This document shows, one piece after another, positions 25,286-38,420 of a stretch of 64,000 nt of DNA (position 1 is the first letter of the stretch; every line of letters begins with the position of its first letter). The position numbers and the translations under genes were made by a program. This DNA is from Monosporascus cannonballus (Eukaryota; Ascomycota; Sordariomycetes; Xylariales), in NCBI GenBank assembly GCA_004154925.1, contig QJNS01000748.1:124001-188000 (forward strand), written 5' to 3'. The notes under the pieces were generated by a model. The model saw only the letters and a program-made list of their open reading frames with translations, ran no database searches and was not told where the DNA came from.

Positions 25286-25744
25286 TATCATTTTTGTAGT
25301 TAAGATAGAAATCCTTAAAAAAGAAATAATATTACGAACAGAAGAGTTCTTATTTTAAAAAGAATATCTTTTAAAGTCTAACGTAAGTACACAATAATTG
25401 AACTCCGATCGATAACTCTTAGCCCTTTTAAATAATTTCAATAATTTCAGTAATTTAACCAAATTATATAAATTACGTAAAACTACGATATACTTATTAA
25501 AAAAGAAATCTATATTAAATCGGTTTTCTTTTTGTAAATAACAACTTATTTAGTTTTTCTTTCATTAATTATTAATCTAAGCTTTTAATTAAAACTATTA
25601 ATTTTAAATTTAGAGAATAGTCCGCAAATTTCTTTAACGAACAAAATAACTAAATTATTTTTCGCCTTATTATTACTCGCAAATCAAGATCTCATTTTGG
25701 ATATTGCTTATACCTCTAAGTGGATATATAATAGGTTCGTTACA
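25286..25744 (+). repeat. 3' LTR of the outer gypsy-type element
   Basis: Partner of 9609-10206. It shares the block after gccctttta (25432), the (c/a)gccttattattactcgcaaatc-like stretch and the end ataggttcgttaca. The start is approximate. Confidence 0.55.
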
Positions 25745-27770
25745 ATTTCATGCAATTTCTAATAAACCTTTCATTAAACAGTATTATATAATTTTATTAA
25801 CGATATATTAACAACTTATAGTTTTTTTAATTTTGAAATAATCTTTCGAACTTACAGTATTCGGAAAATATCGTGACAATTTATTCCGAAATTTCGATAT
25901 GCTTAATTTTGTAACAAATCTTGCGATAATTTTTATATGTTCTTTTATTATTAAAAAAACTCGTTCAAATTTTTTAATTAATTTTTGCATTACTAAACTA
26001 AAACTACAATATTCGTTATATTTTATATATATTATTTTTAAATCCTTTTTGAATTTAAATAAATAAGTTTTGTAATATTTCCCCATATTCGTTTAATTCC
26101 GTGCTTAAATAAACTTCCGTTTATTATAAACAATTTTTGTCACTTCAATTTATGTTTTTAAAAGGTTTAACACGTTGCTAGTATTATGAAAACTATAAAA
26201 GTATTTTTTATTTTAAATTCATAATATCTTTATATGCTTGATTTTTGTATTAAACAAGATCGTAATTTAAGTACGTATTTCTTTTTTTTATTTTATATAT
26301 GAATTTACATTAATAGGTTTTCTAATGTCTCGATTACGAAAACCTTTTATATTCTCTTAATTAGCATAGTTTATTTAGAAATATATATGTCTATTTCCGA
26401 GCTTTTCTTTAAATATTATATTTAATTGACTAATTATCAATATAGTTATGTTTTCTTCTATTTAATTAACATACGAAAATAATAACTTTTTTACACGACC
26501 TTTTATATCGTTTTTAATATTTGTAAAAGTAAAAATATAAGCTTTCGTAAAAACCACTTTTAAATGTAAAAATTGGTAATTGTTTTAAAATATTAAAAAG
26601 ATAAAATAAGTTTTTATAAGCTATAATTATCAAATACCATTTTACTTCGAAAGGTAAATAAGAAAATATAAGATATTTTAATTATTAAGAAAGATTTATA
26701 TGTTTATATTCACCGTTTAATTTAATAAATATTCTTTCCTTTATTTAACTTCAAAATCAATCTACATAATTGATATTTTAATATACTAAATATATTATAA
26801 ACTATAGAAATATATAAAAGTTTCTTTTAAATATATCCTATAGTTAAAGAATTTATAGAGTTTAAGAAATAACTATTTTTAGTTATCAATATTTGCTCGA
26901 AATTGATCGTATTTGTCGCATATCTCGTATTTTTATATACTAAAATAATTAAAATTTTTAATTTTATTATTACTTTAGAACTGTTTTATTTAAATTAAAT
27001 TTACAAATTCTATTTCTAAATATTTAGTAAATAAAATGATTTTCGCATTTTAACATATTATTTTAAATTGCAGTAAGTATAATAATAAAAGAATTTTGTA
27101 TAACGAAAATTAATTTCATTTTCTTTATCTTATTACTTATTTCGTATTTAGTCGTTTTAACTTATATTTATACGTTTTTTAAAAACGACATTTATTTTCT
27201 TTTAAAACTTATTTTTATTTTTTAGTTCAATTATTTAAACTTTTATTATCGTTTTATTTATCCCTTTCTTTTCGAAGTACTAATTAAAAGTACGCTTCTT
27301 AGTATTAATATTGTTATAAGTAGATTTTGTAAAATATTTCGCTTCAGACTTTACATATAATTTATTTTTAATCTAACGCTGTGAGTCTTTATAATAAAGA
27401 TAAAAGAAATACGTGTTTTAACAGGTTTAAAATTACCGTTAAACGATTAAAGTGTATCGTATATTCGAATATTAAGTTAATTTTGCCAGTAAGATAAAGT
27501 TATATAACGGCATCTCATTTTTATATAAATTTTTAAATACGATGTTCATTTTTTTTCTTTAAATTACCGATATTTGCTAAATATATAATTCGTTATATTC
27601 GAAATATTGTTTATATTTAAATTACTAATGGGTAATTTAATTTTAAAATTCAAATTTAGCTGATAATTAAATAATTTTTAAAACAACTAGCAATAATAAG
27701 TTAAATTGTAAAAACTCAAAGAAATAAATAATAAAAGAAATATTAAAGTAAGGAGAATATATATGTGAAC

Positions 27771-27905
27771 GAAATGAAATAAATGAAATAAATGAAATAA
27801 ATGAAATAAATGAAATAAATGAAATAAATGAAATAAATGAAATAAATGAAATAAATGAAATAAATGAAATAAATGAATGAAATAAATGAATGAAAAAAAT
27901 GAAAT
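27771..27905. repeat. 9-bp tandem repeat (gaaataaat)n
   Basis: About eleven consecutive copies of gaaataaat from 27775, then imperfect copies with gaatgaaat variants to about 27905. On the minus strand it reads as a repeated FIS tripeptide inside an 88-codon frame, which is a repeat artefact and not a gene. Confidence 0.92.
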
Positions 27906-28703
27906 AAAAAATGAAAATTAAGTTAGAAAGCATTTAATTACTTTAAAAATAATGGTTTTAATTAAATATACAAGTACTATAATATTTTAATTAAAAATAC
28001 TTATTTATAAAAAGTATATAAAGGTAAAACTTATTTATAATATATTTCAAAAAGGCTGGTAATATACGATATATTTCTATAATGAAATTGAGTAGGGTAT
28101 TACGCACATCAGCAGTTTCGGCTGATCAGAAAGTCCGGATTGCGCGTATATATCAAGGAATTCTTTTTTTGCCATAGAGTTAACTCTAAGATACACGGTC
28201 GATTATTACTACTTATTATATTTGTTTCCACTACTTTAGTTATCGAGGTTTAACATTATCAATATAATCGGATTAAGTTTTTCATCTCGACAATGCCGTT
28301 CTATATCGTGACATAGCTAATTTATTCGCACTCATTAGAACCAAATCTTCCCTATTCAAATTTAATCATTAGAGAGGTTTATTTTCTTATTTAATTAATA
28401 AAGTAATAAAAGCATTTTATATATTTCGAAGTACTTTTTATTCTGTTTTATAAAATACTTTACAAATTACAACTAAATATAATATCTTACAGTTTAAGAT
28501 TAATAAATAATAACGAGGATATACTTAAAACAAAGAGTTAAATATCTGCTTAAATAAAACTCTAAAAAGCAGGGATTTTTCTATATTTATAACGTAATTA
28601 ATATAAACGAACTACAGATAGAGACAGAGTTTTATTAGCAGAATAGCTGACATCTATAATATAAGTTAAAGTTGGCACTATCTACTCAACCACGCTAAAA
28701 TTT

Positions 28704-28743
28704 CCACCTGCGTATATTTGTAAATAAAAATGTACGTAGGTGG
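28704..28743. repeat. Imperfect inverted repeat (hairpin)
   Basis: The left arm ccacctgcgtatattt pairs with the right arm aaaatgtacgtaggtgg around a roughly 7-base loop. The two mismatches are transitions, so the arms were probably perfect before mutation. It may be a remnant of a small foldback element. Confidence 0.5.
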
Positions 28744-29159
28744 TTAATAGAACTATGTAAGTAAAACGAAATTACTCTCGAACTAATTTTCCGCAAAACC
28801 TTAAATGCCAAATTACCTATATTATCGATAACGTTTTTAATTAAAATAAAATATAAAACTTTTATAAATTAATATTCGAATTTTAATAAATATTTCCGGA
28901 TATGCGAATATTATAAGGAGAATATTAATTTATATGTAAATCAATACGTACTTAAAAATACTCACAGTAGGCGCTAGTTAAAATAAATAGCGTATTACTC
29001 TAACTAGCTTCTAAACGCATCTAAATCACGAGAATTTCAGATCCTCGTACTTCAAAGTTATTAATAACGATGGTATAATCTTTTTACATTATTATAAAAA
29101 AATATCTCACGATTACGGTAAATTCTTTTCCCCCTTCTTTTTTTGATTTTGTTTTCATT

Positions 29160-29810
29160 TTTAAGTAACGATAAATATCGTTAATAATATAGTTAAGGCT
29201 AAAATTAAGGGGGCTAAAAAGCTTAATAATACCTTAAATGTCGGCGCTTCAAATCGCAAAATCTTTAAGATATTCGGCGTTTTCGAAATTACAAATAAGT
29301 ATTAAGTAAAAGAAGATGCTCTCGATTTATTGCCTTAAGCAGAAAAAAGCGCAAATTTAACGAAGCATAAATCGAACTTGTTAATTATATTTATTATTAT
29401 ATATTTAATCTTTAAAATAATTACTAGTTAAAATAACAAGCAGTTATAACAAAGGCCGAACCGAATCCTTAATGTTTTACAAATATTTTTTAAAAAAAAA
29501 ATCTTTAAGTGGTTAGAAATTTATATTCGTTTCGAAACGAAAAGGCTTAGGCTTAATAATTTTATCAAATAACACCGAGTGGAACGAACTTAATAAAAGT
29601 TAACCGGTATTTACTAAGAGGATCCAGATTTCTTTATAAAGCTAGTTTTCGAAAATAAGATATATTTCGACTTTAAAAAAGAAAATAAGAATAACGTTAA
29701 ACAAAGTGAAGAATTATAACGCGTGGTAGACTGTCGTTAAATTTAACGTTATTATGGACCGAGAGCAACGCTGATAAAAGCAACGCCTTTAGCTTATCTC
29801 AGCTAGCTTA
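29160..29810 (+). pseudogene. Possible N-terminal transposase relic
   Basis: A plus-strand frame around 29180-29330 (AKIKGAKKLNN followed by SNRKIFKIFGVF) has the look of the helix-turn-helix N-terminus of Tc1-type transposases, but the match is weak. It lies in the left arm of the TA-bounded element before the chromovirus insertion. Stops follow within about 60 codons. Confidence 0.3.
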
Positions 29811-29818
29811 GGCCTTTA

Positions 29819-30192
29819 TGTAACGGCTAGGCTGTTTAACCAACTATTAAACCTTAAGTCGACGGGTTTATGTTGGCAGGAGTATCGTGGAAATCTAAGC
29901 AATAAATACAATAACGTATTACGTTTCGTAATGTTAAAGGAGCCTTAGGTAATAATGTTATGTTACAAGCTAAAATTATCTAAACTATGGATTTAATAAA
30001 CGTATATATCCTTTGCCTTTTTAGCTTAATTATTTGTAATTATGCCATTAGTGGTAATTATAATTACTTAGGATTACCTTTAATTACTGATAATTATTAG
30101 CTTGGCAGTGATTACAGTTACGTAATCCGGGAGGTGGTCCGTATGCTTTTATTTAACCGTTTTTTGAAACCGGAACTTGTCGAGTTATAATA
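29819..30192 (-). repeat. 3' LTR of chromovirus 2 (374 bp)
   Basis: On the plus strand it runs from tgtaacggctaggctg to gagttataata. The outer end lies next to cttta. The inner end faces a purine tract on the minus strand. A less mutated stretch at 30126-30145 (atccgggaggtggtccgtat) is identical in the partner LTR. Confidence 0.9.
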
Positions 30193-33100
30193 CGATTTCC
30201 CCTTTTCCCAAATTTTATTCTTAAAATTTCTTTTTTTCTTTTTCTTCGTTTGGTAAGTATCCCTTTTTTTACTTTAATCATATCGTTTCGCATTTCCAAA
30301 ATTCGTTATATTCCCCGTTTTTTTACCGTTCGTCGTATTGACTTCGTAAAAGCCTTTAACGAATTTAGTTACGAAATTATATCTTATTCTTATTATTTCT
30401 TAAAAAACATAAAGTATAAAATAATAGAAAACGTTTTAAGGTATAAGGAATATATTAAGCGAAATCGATTTTGTAATGGTACCGATATACCCATTTTTTC
30501 CTTATAAAATATTCGTTATAAACATTAATACTTAAAACGCGAAAAAGGGTTTGCTAAAAAACGATTATTAAAGCTTTAGCGGCTTTATTTTAAAGTTTAA
30601 CGTAAATATTAAGAAAAAATAAATAAAGTTTTTTTTTCGTTTTATTCGTTTACGTAAATAAAAGGCGTTAATTCGTTTAAAAGGCGTTACTATAATATAA
30701 TATGGGCTTTAATTATTAAATAAGTTAAAGGAATAAAAACGTCGGGAACAAAAGCAGTTGGAGGCCGCCATTACGGTTATCACGTTAGCGTAGGCCGTAA
30801 TTAACTGGCCCGATATTCCGGTTATTAACTGGTTAATTATTAATTAAAACGCGTTTATCGTTGCTAATAAAAATTCTTTAATAGGCGCTAGGCGCTAATA
30901 AGGTTTTTGGCGGGTTCCCAGGTATTCTCGGAATCTGGATACTTTTTCCATTTAATTAGGTATTAAGTAAATCCGTTTTATTTTCGCATATTAAGGATTT
31001 TTTCCATTCCGTATACTTATTCGTCTTTTATTTTCACATGATTTTATATTGTATATACTTTAATTATATCTATTGTTAACTTAAGTAAAAATATATAAAA
31101 AATTAAATAAAGTTTAATTTTTGGTGAAAGTTCCAATCAGTAATTATTTTTTAAGACTTTTTTGACGATTTTATATAAACCGATATATTTGAAATCGAGT
31201 TTTTTGCTGGGTCGTTTTGTCTGAATGTTTTTTGTAACGAGAAAAACCATTTTTTCCTTTTTGAAAGTTAATGCTTTTAACTTTTTCCGGTTATAATATT
31301 TATTTATTTAATTTTGTACAAATTTTAATTCTGTTTTTATTTTTTAATATAATTATCGTAATTATTTTAACGTAAGAATTATTTTGATATTAATTAAATT
31401 ATCGTCGCACGTTTTCCTATAAACTTTTGAAATAAAACCAAATTTGCGTTCGTAAGTATTATCTTAATACTTTCGTAATAGCTAGTATTATAAATTAATT
31501 AAGTAATTAGTAACTTTTTAACCCAATTTTTTTGTTTGTAATTAATATAATATCGTAAGTAAGTTTTTAAGGTTTGGTTTATTCGTTTTATTTATTTATC
31601 TATTTAAGGTTTAAATACGTTAAATAATTTGTGATTTAAGCCGATTTGTGCTATAAGGCCTTACCAAAATTTAAATGCAAATGTTAATCCTTTATTTAAT
31701 ATAATTTCTATTAATAATCCGTATATGCTAAAAATATGTTTAAAAAAATATATGCCAGTTATTCGGCGTTTATATCCTCGTAATATGGTAAAAAATAGGA
31801 AAATTTCGTAAATCGATTAACGATTAAGAAAATGTTATCGTAATGTATTCCGGTGGCTAAATCTTTTAATATAAAAAGATTAATAATAAAGTTGAATGTA
31901 ATTAAATACTATAGTTATTTTGCAATTGGTAATAACTGTAATTTTTTGTATGGCTTATATCGTTAAGCCTTTATTTTAACGCAAATATTGTATTGCCGTA
32001 TGGTTTTTTGTACCGTTAATTTTATTTTAAGAAAAAAATATATACGTTAAAGTTATTTTAAGATTTTGTAAATCCCTAGATATTTATATAATTAATATTC
32101 GTATATTTTTCGTACTAAATCTTTTTAATATTTTTCTGGAATTTATATTTTATTCGTTTTTTAATTTTTTGGGAAATTATCGTTATATTATTAAATTTCC
32201 TAATGCATATCGAAAGGTACTGCCCGAATTATCGTAATCTGTCGTAAGCATAAATATCTTTTTGTAATAATATCAAAAATTATATGGCTAATTTTAACCA
32301 ATTTCTTTTCGAAATCCGGTGGTTTATTTAAAGTATTTACTTTACTGTTTTTTAATTTTTTTTTATAAATGATAACGAAATCGAAGTTCGCTAATTTTTT
32401 TACTTATCTTAATTGTCGTCCTATAAATTTCCTGGTCGTAATAAATCGGGTAAAACTTTAATAATCCGTATAAACTTTAATCTAGTACAAATTTTCTTTT
32501 AAAAAATACCTAAATTTCTGAAATATCATAATAATAACTATGAATTTCTTATCTGGAATGCCGTAATTAAATTCGGTTTTTTTAACTTATACGAAAAAAA
32601 TATAATAAGGTGCAATTTGCTTTAATTATTTTGTTATCTAATCATTACGTTTAACGGGTAATCCGAAATATTAATTTTTAGTTTAACGGGGCGGTTTAGA
32701 TCGTATATAATAAGTATTAATTCGTTAATAATTATATCCTTAATATTTTGAAATATTTTTTCCGTATTTGGCGTTTATTTAAATTTTTTTCTTTTTTTAC
32801 AAAATTTGTTAAAAGTATAATTATTTTATTAAAGTTTCGAATAAACTTCCTGTAATAATTGGCAAATCCAAAAAATATCGGTACCTTTTTAACTATCGTT
32901 AACGTTTGCCATTTTGTAATTACAGCGATTTTCTTGGGGTTTATTCTAATATGTCCTGGGGTGATAATATGTTTTAGATATTTTATTTTCTATATATAAA
33001 ACTAACTTTTTTTTGCATTAACAAATAATTTCCCGTTTTATAAAGCTTAAAGAACCTTATAAACGTATTTTGCGTATGCTTTTTCTGTCTCCGAGAAGAT

Positions 33101-36100
33101 AAGAATGTTATCGAAATAGCATACGACGAAAATATTAAGGTATTTTCGTAATATATGGTTAACTATTCGCTAAAAGGTTGCTGGTACGTTCGTAAATCTC
33201 ATTGGTATAACCAAATATTTAAATAGTCTGTATTTCGTCCTGAAAGCTATTTTCTATTTGTATCCTTTTTTAATCTTAATAAGGTTATATTTATTTCTGA
33301 AATTAAATGTTATAAATTATTTGGTTCCGTAAAGTCGGTTTTTTATTTTTATAATTAGGGGTAATAATATTCGGTTTTTAATAATAACGTTATTTAGTTA
33401 TCGATAATTAACTATAAGTCGTAATTTTCCTTTTTTTAGTACGAAAAATATTAGATATCCTGCTGGTAATTTCGAAAGTCGAATTCATTTTTTCTATAGC
33501 CGATTTTCCAGGTATTTTTTAAAAGTACGTAATTCGTTTTTATTAAGATTATAAATAAGGTAAAACTTCATCGAAAATCTTTCCTTAAAAATTATTTCAT
33601 AATTTTATTTGTTATGTTCTGGTAATTTCGTATCGAGCTTTTTCCTAAAAAGCTGTTCGTATTTATAATATTATAATGGCATATTAGTTAGATTTTTTAA
33701 TTCCTGGGGCTGCTATTTTTTTTATTCCAAATCGTTATTCAGTTACTTTAATTTCGCTTTAATAATAATAAGGATACGTTGTATTTTTCTTTAATACCCG
33801 TTTTCTTTTTTATATTTTATTCCTTTAGGTAATAAGGTATTTATCGTATTCTTATGCCTATATTTATGACCACTATTAATCGAATATTAAAATCTTAATT
33901 TTCCCTTTTTTTGTTTGTTAACAAAAAATAAAACGAATTTTATTTAGCCAGTTCCGCCGTTAATCAAAATTCCGTACTGGTATATTTATAATAATCCTAA
34001 AATTATATCGTAATTCCCGAATAAAACGATATCGAAATTAATCGTTTAGTATTATCTTTTAATAAAAATTGCGAAATAATTAATTTCGCGTATAAATTTT
34101 CCGTTATCGTAGGCGAATTCTTAACTTTCGGCATTTGTCGTTATATAAGGTTTTAACTTATATCTTTATAATAATTTAAATTTATTAATTAAATCCGGTA
34201 CAATATAATTTCCGCCCAAAGTTCCATAATTTATTATTATAGTATATTAATACGTTCCAATTCGTATTTCCAAGGTGATAAAGTCGTTATCGTCTCCTAT
34301 TATCGCGTTTAGAACCTTTTTTGGGAATTTTCTTTAATTCCTTTAGGTCTTGTTATTTCGCGGCTTTTTTATAAATAACCTTCTTTTTTTTAATTCTTAT
34401 TTGAATTTGTCGAACCTTATTTGTATTTTTTCGTTTAACGCGTTAAGCTGTTGTATTTATTGTTGTCGGCGTATTATTCCTTTAAGCCGTATTAGCTATT
34501 CCTGGTTCTTTTGCAATTCTTTTTCTTATCGAATAAATTGTTTTTTTATTTTTACAACTATATCCCATTATGCGTTATTTAGGTTATCGTTTTAGAGATT
34601 TTTTGTAAATTAACGTATTTTTTCCTTAATGGCTTTTTTTTCGTAAAAATCCGTAATAAATATTAATTAAAAATAAAGGTCCGTAATAGCTTTCTAATAA
34701 TGCTTTTTTACCGTACGCTGGATTAACTCCTTTTCCGTTTGGTAATTACATTATTTATAATAATAAAAAGGGTTTTCCTATAAGCATTATTTTCCTTTAA
34801 ATCAGCTTTTTGCTTCGGCCAATTATTGGATATCTCCTAGGACTATAATTCGAAATTATCGATACTATTATTTATTATTTTTATTATGCCCGGTTCGGTT
34901 TGGAAAATTGAATCCTTTGTAATATATGCGGATAATTCATATATAAATATATTATTTTTATTTTTCGTAATCGGGATATTCTCGTCGTCGATAATATACA
35001 GCGTGTATTTTGCCGTATTAATCGGGGATTTCGTGATAAATTTCCTTTGTCTAGTTTTGGTATTTGCGTAATTATTCTTATAATGTCTTTTATTATGCTT
35101 GCGTTATTTATTAAGCCAGTTTTTTTGGTTTTTCGCATTTTTTATTAGATTTCTTATCGTAATAATCCTTATTAGACCTTTTGCTTAAGGCCTAATACGT
35201 ATTTGGCTTAGATTATGTTAATGGCTTTGCTATCATTTCTTTAGTTGTTCCTAAATTATCCCTCCAGTACAAAGGTCCAATTATCTTATTATAGTTTCTT
35301 AGGTTTTTTGCACTTGTAAACCTTATATCCCATTTTGCCGTAATTAAAACATTTAATCTAGCTCTAATCTTATCTATGGGTAACGCCGAATTCCATAAAT
35401 CTTAACGCCGTTCTATAAAATATAAAAGGTACATCTCGTTTTTTCCCCTAATTAGATTTATATTCCGAATATAAAACGTATTATCTTTTTTTTCTCCTAT
35501 TAAGTTTTAAACTATTAATTATTAATCTTAATTGCTTTTATAATATACCGATCCAAGGTAATTAATCGTTTAATCCGAATAATTTTATCCTTTATATCGT
35601 CCTTTAATCCCTTATAAAACATATCGATAAAGGCATTAGTTTCGTCGTTTTTTTATCCTGCCTTAATCGCGAAATTTTTGAAAATTACGGCATATTTAAA
35701 TATAGGTTCTTTTTATCGAAATTGTAAAAGTTATTAAGCTATAAATCGTTTTTTATCCGGATTACCGAAATTATAATGCATTTTGTTTTCGAAATTAATA
35801 TAAATTAAAAAAGTTTCGTTAATAAAGTTTTCTTTATTTATTTTTTTTATTTCCAAAAAATTTCTTATAATAAACTTAAACTAATTAGCTGCATTTTCTA
35901 TTAGGTATGTTTTTATTGCTAGAACCATATCTGCTAGGTTGCTAAAATTTAAAAAACGAAAGTAAATTCGTACCTAAATTAAAAAAGTTTAAAAATTACC
36001 TTTTTTATCGTAAGGTTCTAGTGTTTTCGGCTTTATGCAAACGAAAAAAGGTTAAGCAAATGGCGTAACCTTAAGTTATCGAACTTTTTTCTTTAGCTCC

Positions 36101-36213
36101 CGAATTCGAGCCTAAAATTATTAAATAAAGGTTTTTTAAATGCTGGTCAATATTTTAATAATATTAAATATTGCTCAAAATTTAACGGTATTATTAAATA
36201 AAAGCTTATAACG
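30193..36213 (-). pseudogene. gag-pol relic of chromovirus 2
   Basis: Minus-strand landmarks. Gag zinc knuckle near 35306-35350 (CFNYGKMGYKVYKC), in which both the second Cys and the His codon now give Tyr. Polymerase block near 32827-32885 (FFGFANYYRKFIRNF). Chromodomain at about 30901-30965 (LIKWKKYPDSENTWE). A minus-strand purine tract (ggaaaaggggaaatcg) abuts the 3' LTR at 30193-30210. Many stops interrupt the frames. The parallel order and motif identity with chromovirus 1 make the assignment firm. Confidence 0.88.
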
Positions 36214-36587
36214 TATAACGGCTAGGTGGTTTAACCAATTATTTAACCTTAAGTCGACGAATTTATATTAACAGAAATATCGTAGAAATCTAAGTAATAA
36301 ATATAATAACATATTATGTTTCGTAATGCTAAAAATACCTTAAGTAATAATATTATGTTATAAGCTAAAATTATTTAAATTATGGATTTAATAAATATAT
36401 ATATTTTTTTCTTTCTTAGCTTAATTATTCGTAATTATGTCGTTAGTAATAATTATAATCACTTGAGATCACCTTTGATTATTAATAATTACTGGCTTGG
36501 TAATAATTACCGTTACGTAATCCGGGAGGTGGTCCGTATGCTCCTGCCTGACCGTTTCTTAAAACCGGAACTTGTCGGGTCGTAACA
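36214..36587 (-). repeat. 5' LTR of chromovirus 2 (374 bp)
   Basis: On the plus strand it runs from tataacggctaggtgg (TG changed to TA at the inner edge) to gggtcgtaaca, next to the cttta duplication. Same length as the partner at 29819-30192. Confidence 0.9.
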
Positions 36588-36592
36588 CTTTA

Positions 36593-38420
36593 CTAGCTCG
36601 TTTTTATTTTTGATGTATTTTTATATATTACGCCAAGGCGCTAAAATTGATTAATTAAATAAGGTATCCGCGTAATAAACCAACGAGATCTAAATTAAAA
36701 CTACATAAAAACGCTTTTAATTAATATTTTCTTAATAAAATAACCGATTTTCTGAGTTGATGTACTTAATTTAAATCGAATAATTGTAATATTTCATATA
36801 AATATTAAATATAAACTAATACGTAGATAGAAATTTTTTCGAACTTTTTGAATAATATTTAGGATTAATATAATTAAGTTAAAATTTGGCAAAATTATCA
36901 GTCGTAATGTTTTTATAACTGTAATAACGTAAATACCGTATATATTATTGTGGTATAGGTCGTTAAAGAGCAATTTAATATAAAAAAGCCCGTCCAATTA
37001 TGTTTTTACTCCTACGGGTTATTATTATTACGTCGAAACTATAAACAATTTGAGTATAATTAAATTCCCAACGTTTTTAAAATTCCAATATAATTAATTC
37101 AAGTGCGATAAATTTAATACTTTATATATACGTTAAAAATAAATTAATATATATATAGAATTGTTTTTGATTTTTTTTAAAATAATCAAAATTAATACGG
37201 TTAAATTTAAGTCTAAGAAATAGGCGATCGCAACGTTATAATAGCTTCGACAGCATAATTACCTATCATATTATTATATATCGGGTTTCTTTAACATATT
37301 TTTTACGTAAACAGCTCGTTTAACAATTTTTTTCGCCGTACGGGCTATTATTCTTTCGTCGCAGCTATAAGAAAATTAAGATTAACCAAATCTAGAACGC
37401 CCTTATAATTATAACGCAATAATTATAATTCGTACAAGTAAAAACATAATGAAATAAGTTTTTTCTATACCGAATTACCTTTAAAATCTTATAGCTAAAT
37501 ACTATATATAATAATTACGTTATTGTAATTATAAAAATGTTACGGATGGAAAATATTATTAATTAAGAATTTTTACTTTTTTCTTTAATAGTTTAATTAA
37601 ATTTACCCCGATTTAAAACTTTTATATACCGTTAAAAGGCCCTTTTATAACTCGATATAAATATATTTTGTCTCATTTTCTTCTTATTTTTTGTTGTTAT
37701 TTTTTTACGAAATTTAAAAAAAGATTCAATATATTTTTATAAAACAATATTAATTAAGGCCTAAAAGATACAACTTATTATTAAGCCTTATTTTGGAAAT
37801 TCTATTATTTTTATAAGTTTTTATACATTAAGTCAGCGTTATATTAAAAGCTACTTAACTACAGCTGTGCTGTAGACGCAGCTATAATCTTTAAAATAGA
37901 GCCTGATTTTAATAAAGCAACTTTTAGCAAATATTTTATTACGATCCTCCTTTTGAACCTTATTAACAAAAAACCTGTTACGTTATAAGATTAATTATCG
38001 CAAATAGCTGGCGATTGCCTTTTTTTAGTACAAAATTAAAAACTACTAGAGGAAAATAACTTCGTCGAAATATATCGAAATTATGGAACGAGGAATGCCT
38101 TTCGTAAAATTCTACTTTCGCCGTAAAAGCTTAATTATATAGCAGGATAGTAATATAAGCTATATGTCGAAAGTTACGAAGCAGTAATATTAAAAGACAA
38201 GTTATATCGTTATTTAAAACGTTTATCATAGCCTCGAAATAAACCCGATCGAAATTATTATTAAGAAGATTAAGTTCAATATCGCCAACAACCTTTATTT
38301 TAATACGCAGGAATTTATAAAACAAATTAATAAAAAATGGAATATGATAAATAAAAAGCAGCAAAAGATTATATTTAAATCTATAATATAACGATAACAA
38401 GGTATAATTCGTAATAGAAA
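36593..38420 (+). pseudogene. Tc1/mariner-type transposase relic, C-terminal part
   Basis: Near 38085-38180 a plus-strand frame reads ERGMPFVKFYFRRKSLII, a stop, then QDSNISYMSKVTK. This matches the region of Tc1-family enzymes around the second catalytic Asp. At about 38245-38300 a frame reads NPIEIIIKKIKFNI, the final acidic catalytic block (normally NPIEN-like). Stops between them rule out function. A live enzyme would excise the element and integrate it at TA. The segment 36593-37300 has no recognisable coding. Confidence 0.65.

Larger units (their letters stand above)
9609..25744 (+). mobile_element. Outer Ty3/gypsy-type LTR retrotransposon, heavily interrupted
   Basis: Two related long repeats bracket this span (about 9609-10206 and 25286-25744). 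Between them are a degenerate Cys-His zinc knuckle and an integrase core on the plus strand in the order expected of gag-pol. Subtracting the insertions it carries (9695-9822, 12111-12298, 14364-23089 and their duplications) leaves about 7.1 kb, a normal length for this class. The LTRs end in GTTATA/GTTACA. The 5' boundary of each LTR is approximate, and I could not match a target duplication outside the element (ttaga before, atttc after). The pairing therefore rests on LTR similarity and on the orientation of the internal fragments. Confidence 0.55.
25745..28960. other. AT-rich relic sequence between elements
   Basis: Mostly unrecognisable. Near 27120-27260 the sequence resembles the reverse complement of the zinc-knuckle region at 11450-11650, so part may be an inverted gypsy-type fragment; this is a weak match. 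It also holds a 9-bp tandem array, an imperfect hairpin at 28704-28743, and a small less AT-rich island at about 28095-28165. I could not show the island to be an LTR. No gene or RNA seen. Confidence 0.45.
29819..36587 (-). mobile_element. Ty3/gypsy chromovirus 2 (6769 bp), minus orientation
   Basis: Complete element with 5-bp duplication cttta (29814-29818 and 36588-36592) and two LTRs of exactly 374 bp. Reading on the minus strand gives zinc knuckle, polymerase, integrase and chromodomain in order, as in chromovirus 1. It is inserted in the Tc1/mariner-type element. The LTR termini resemble those of chromovirus 1 (gggtcgtaaca-type end, attacgtaacgg core). The 36-bp tandem repeats are absent, replaced by a different segment rich in taattattac, so the two are related subfamilies. 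Confidence 0.92.

Noticed and set aside
27667..27933. 88-codon minus-strand frame with FIS repeats resembling a membrane protein
   Set aside because: Generated entirely by the 9-bp gaaataaat array in AT-rich sequence.
28095..28255. Less AT-rich island that might be a solo LTR
   Set aside because: No convincing TG...CA ends with a matching 5-bp duplication; the closest (taggg and tagag) gives an implausibly short 76-bp unit.
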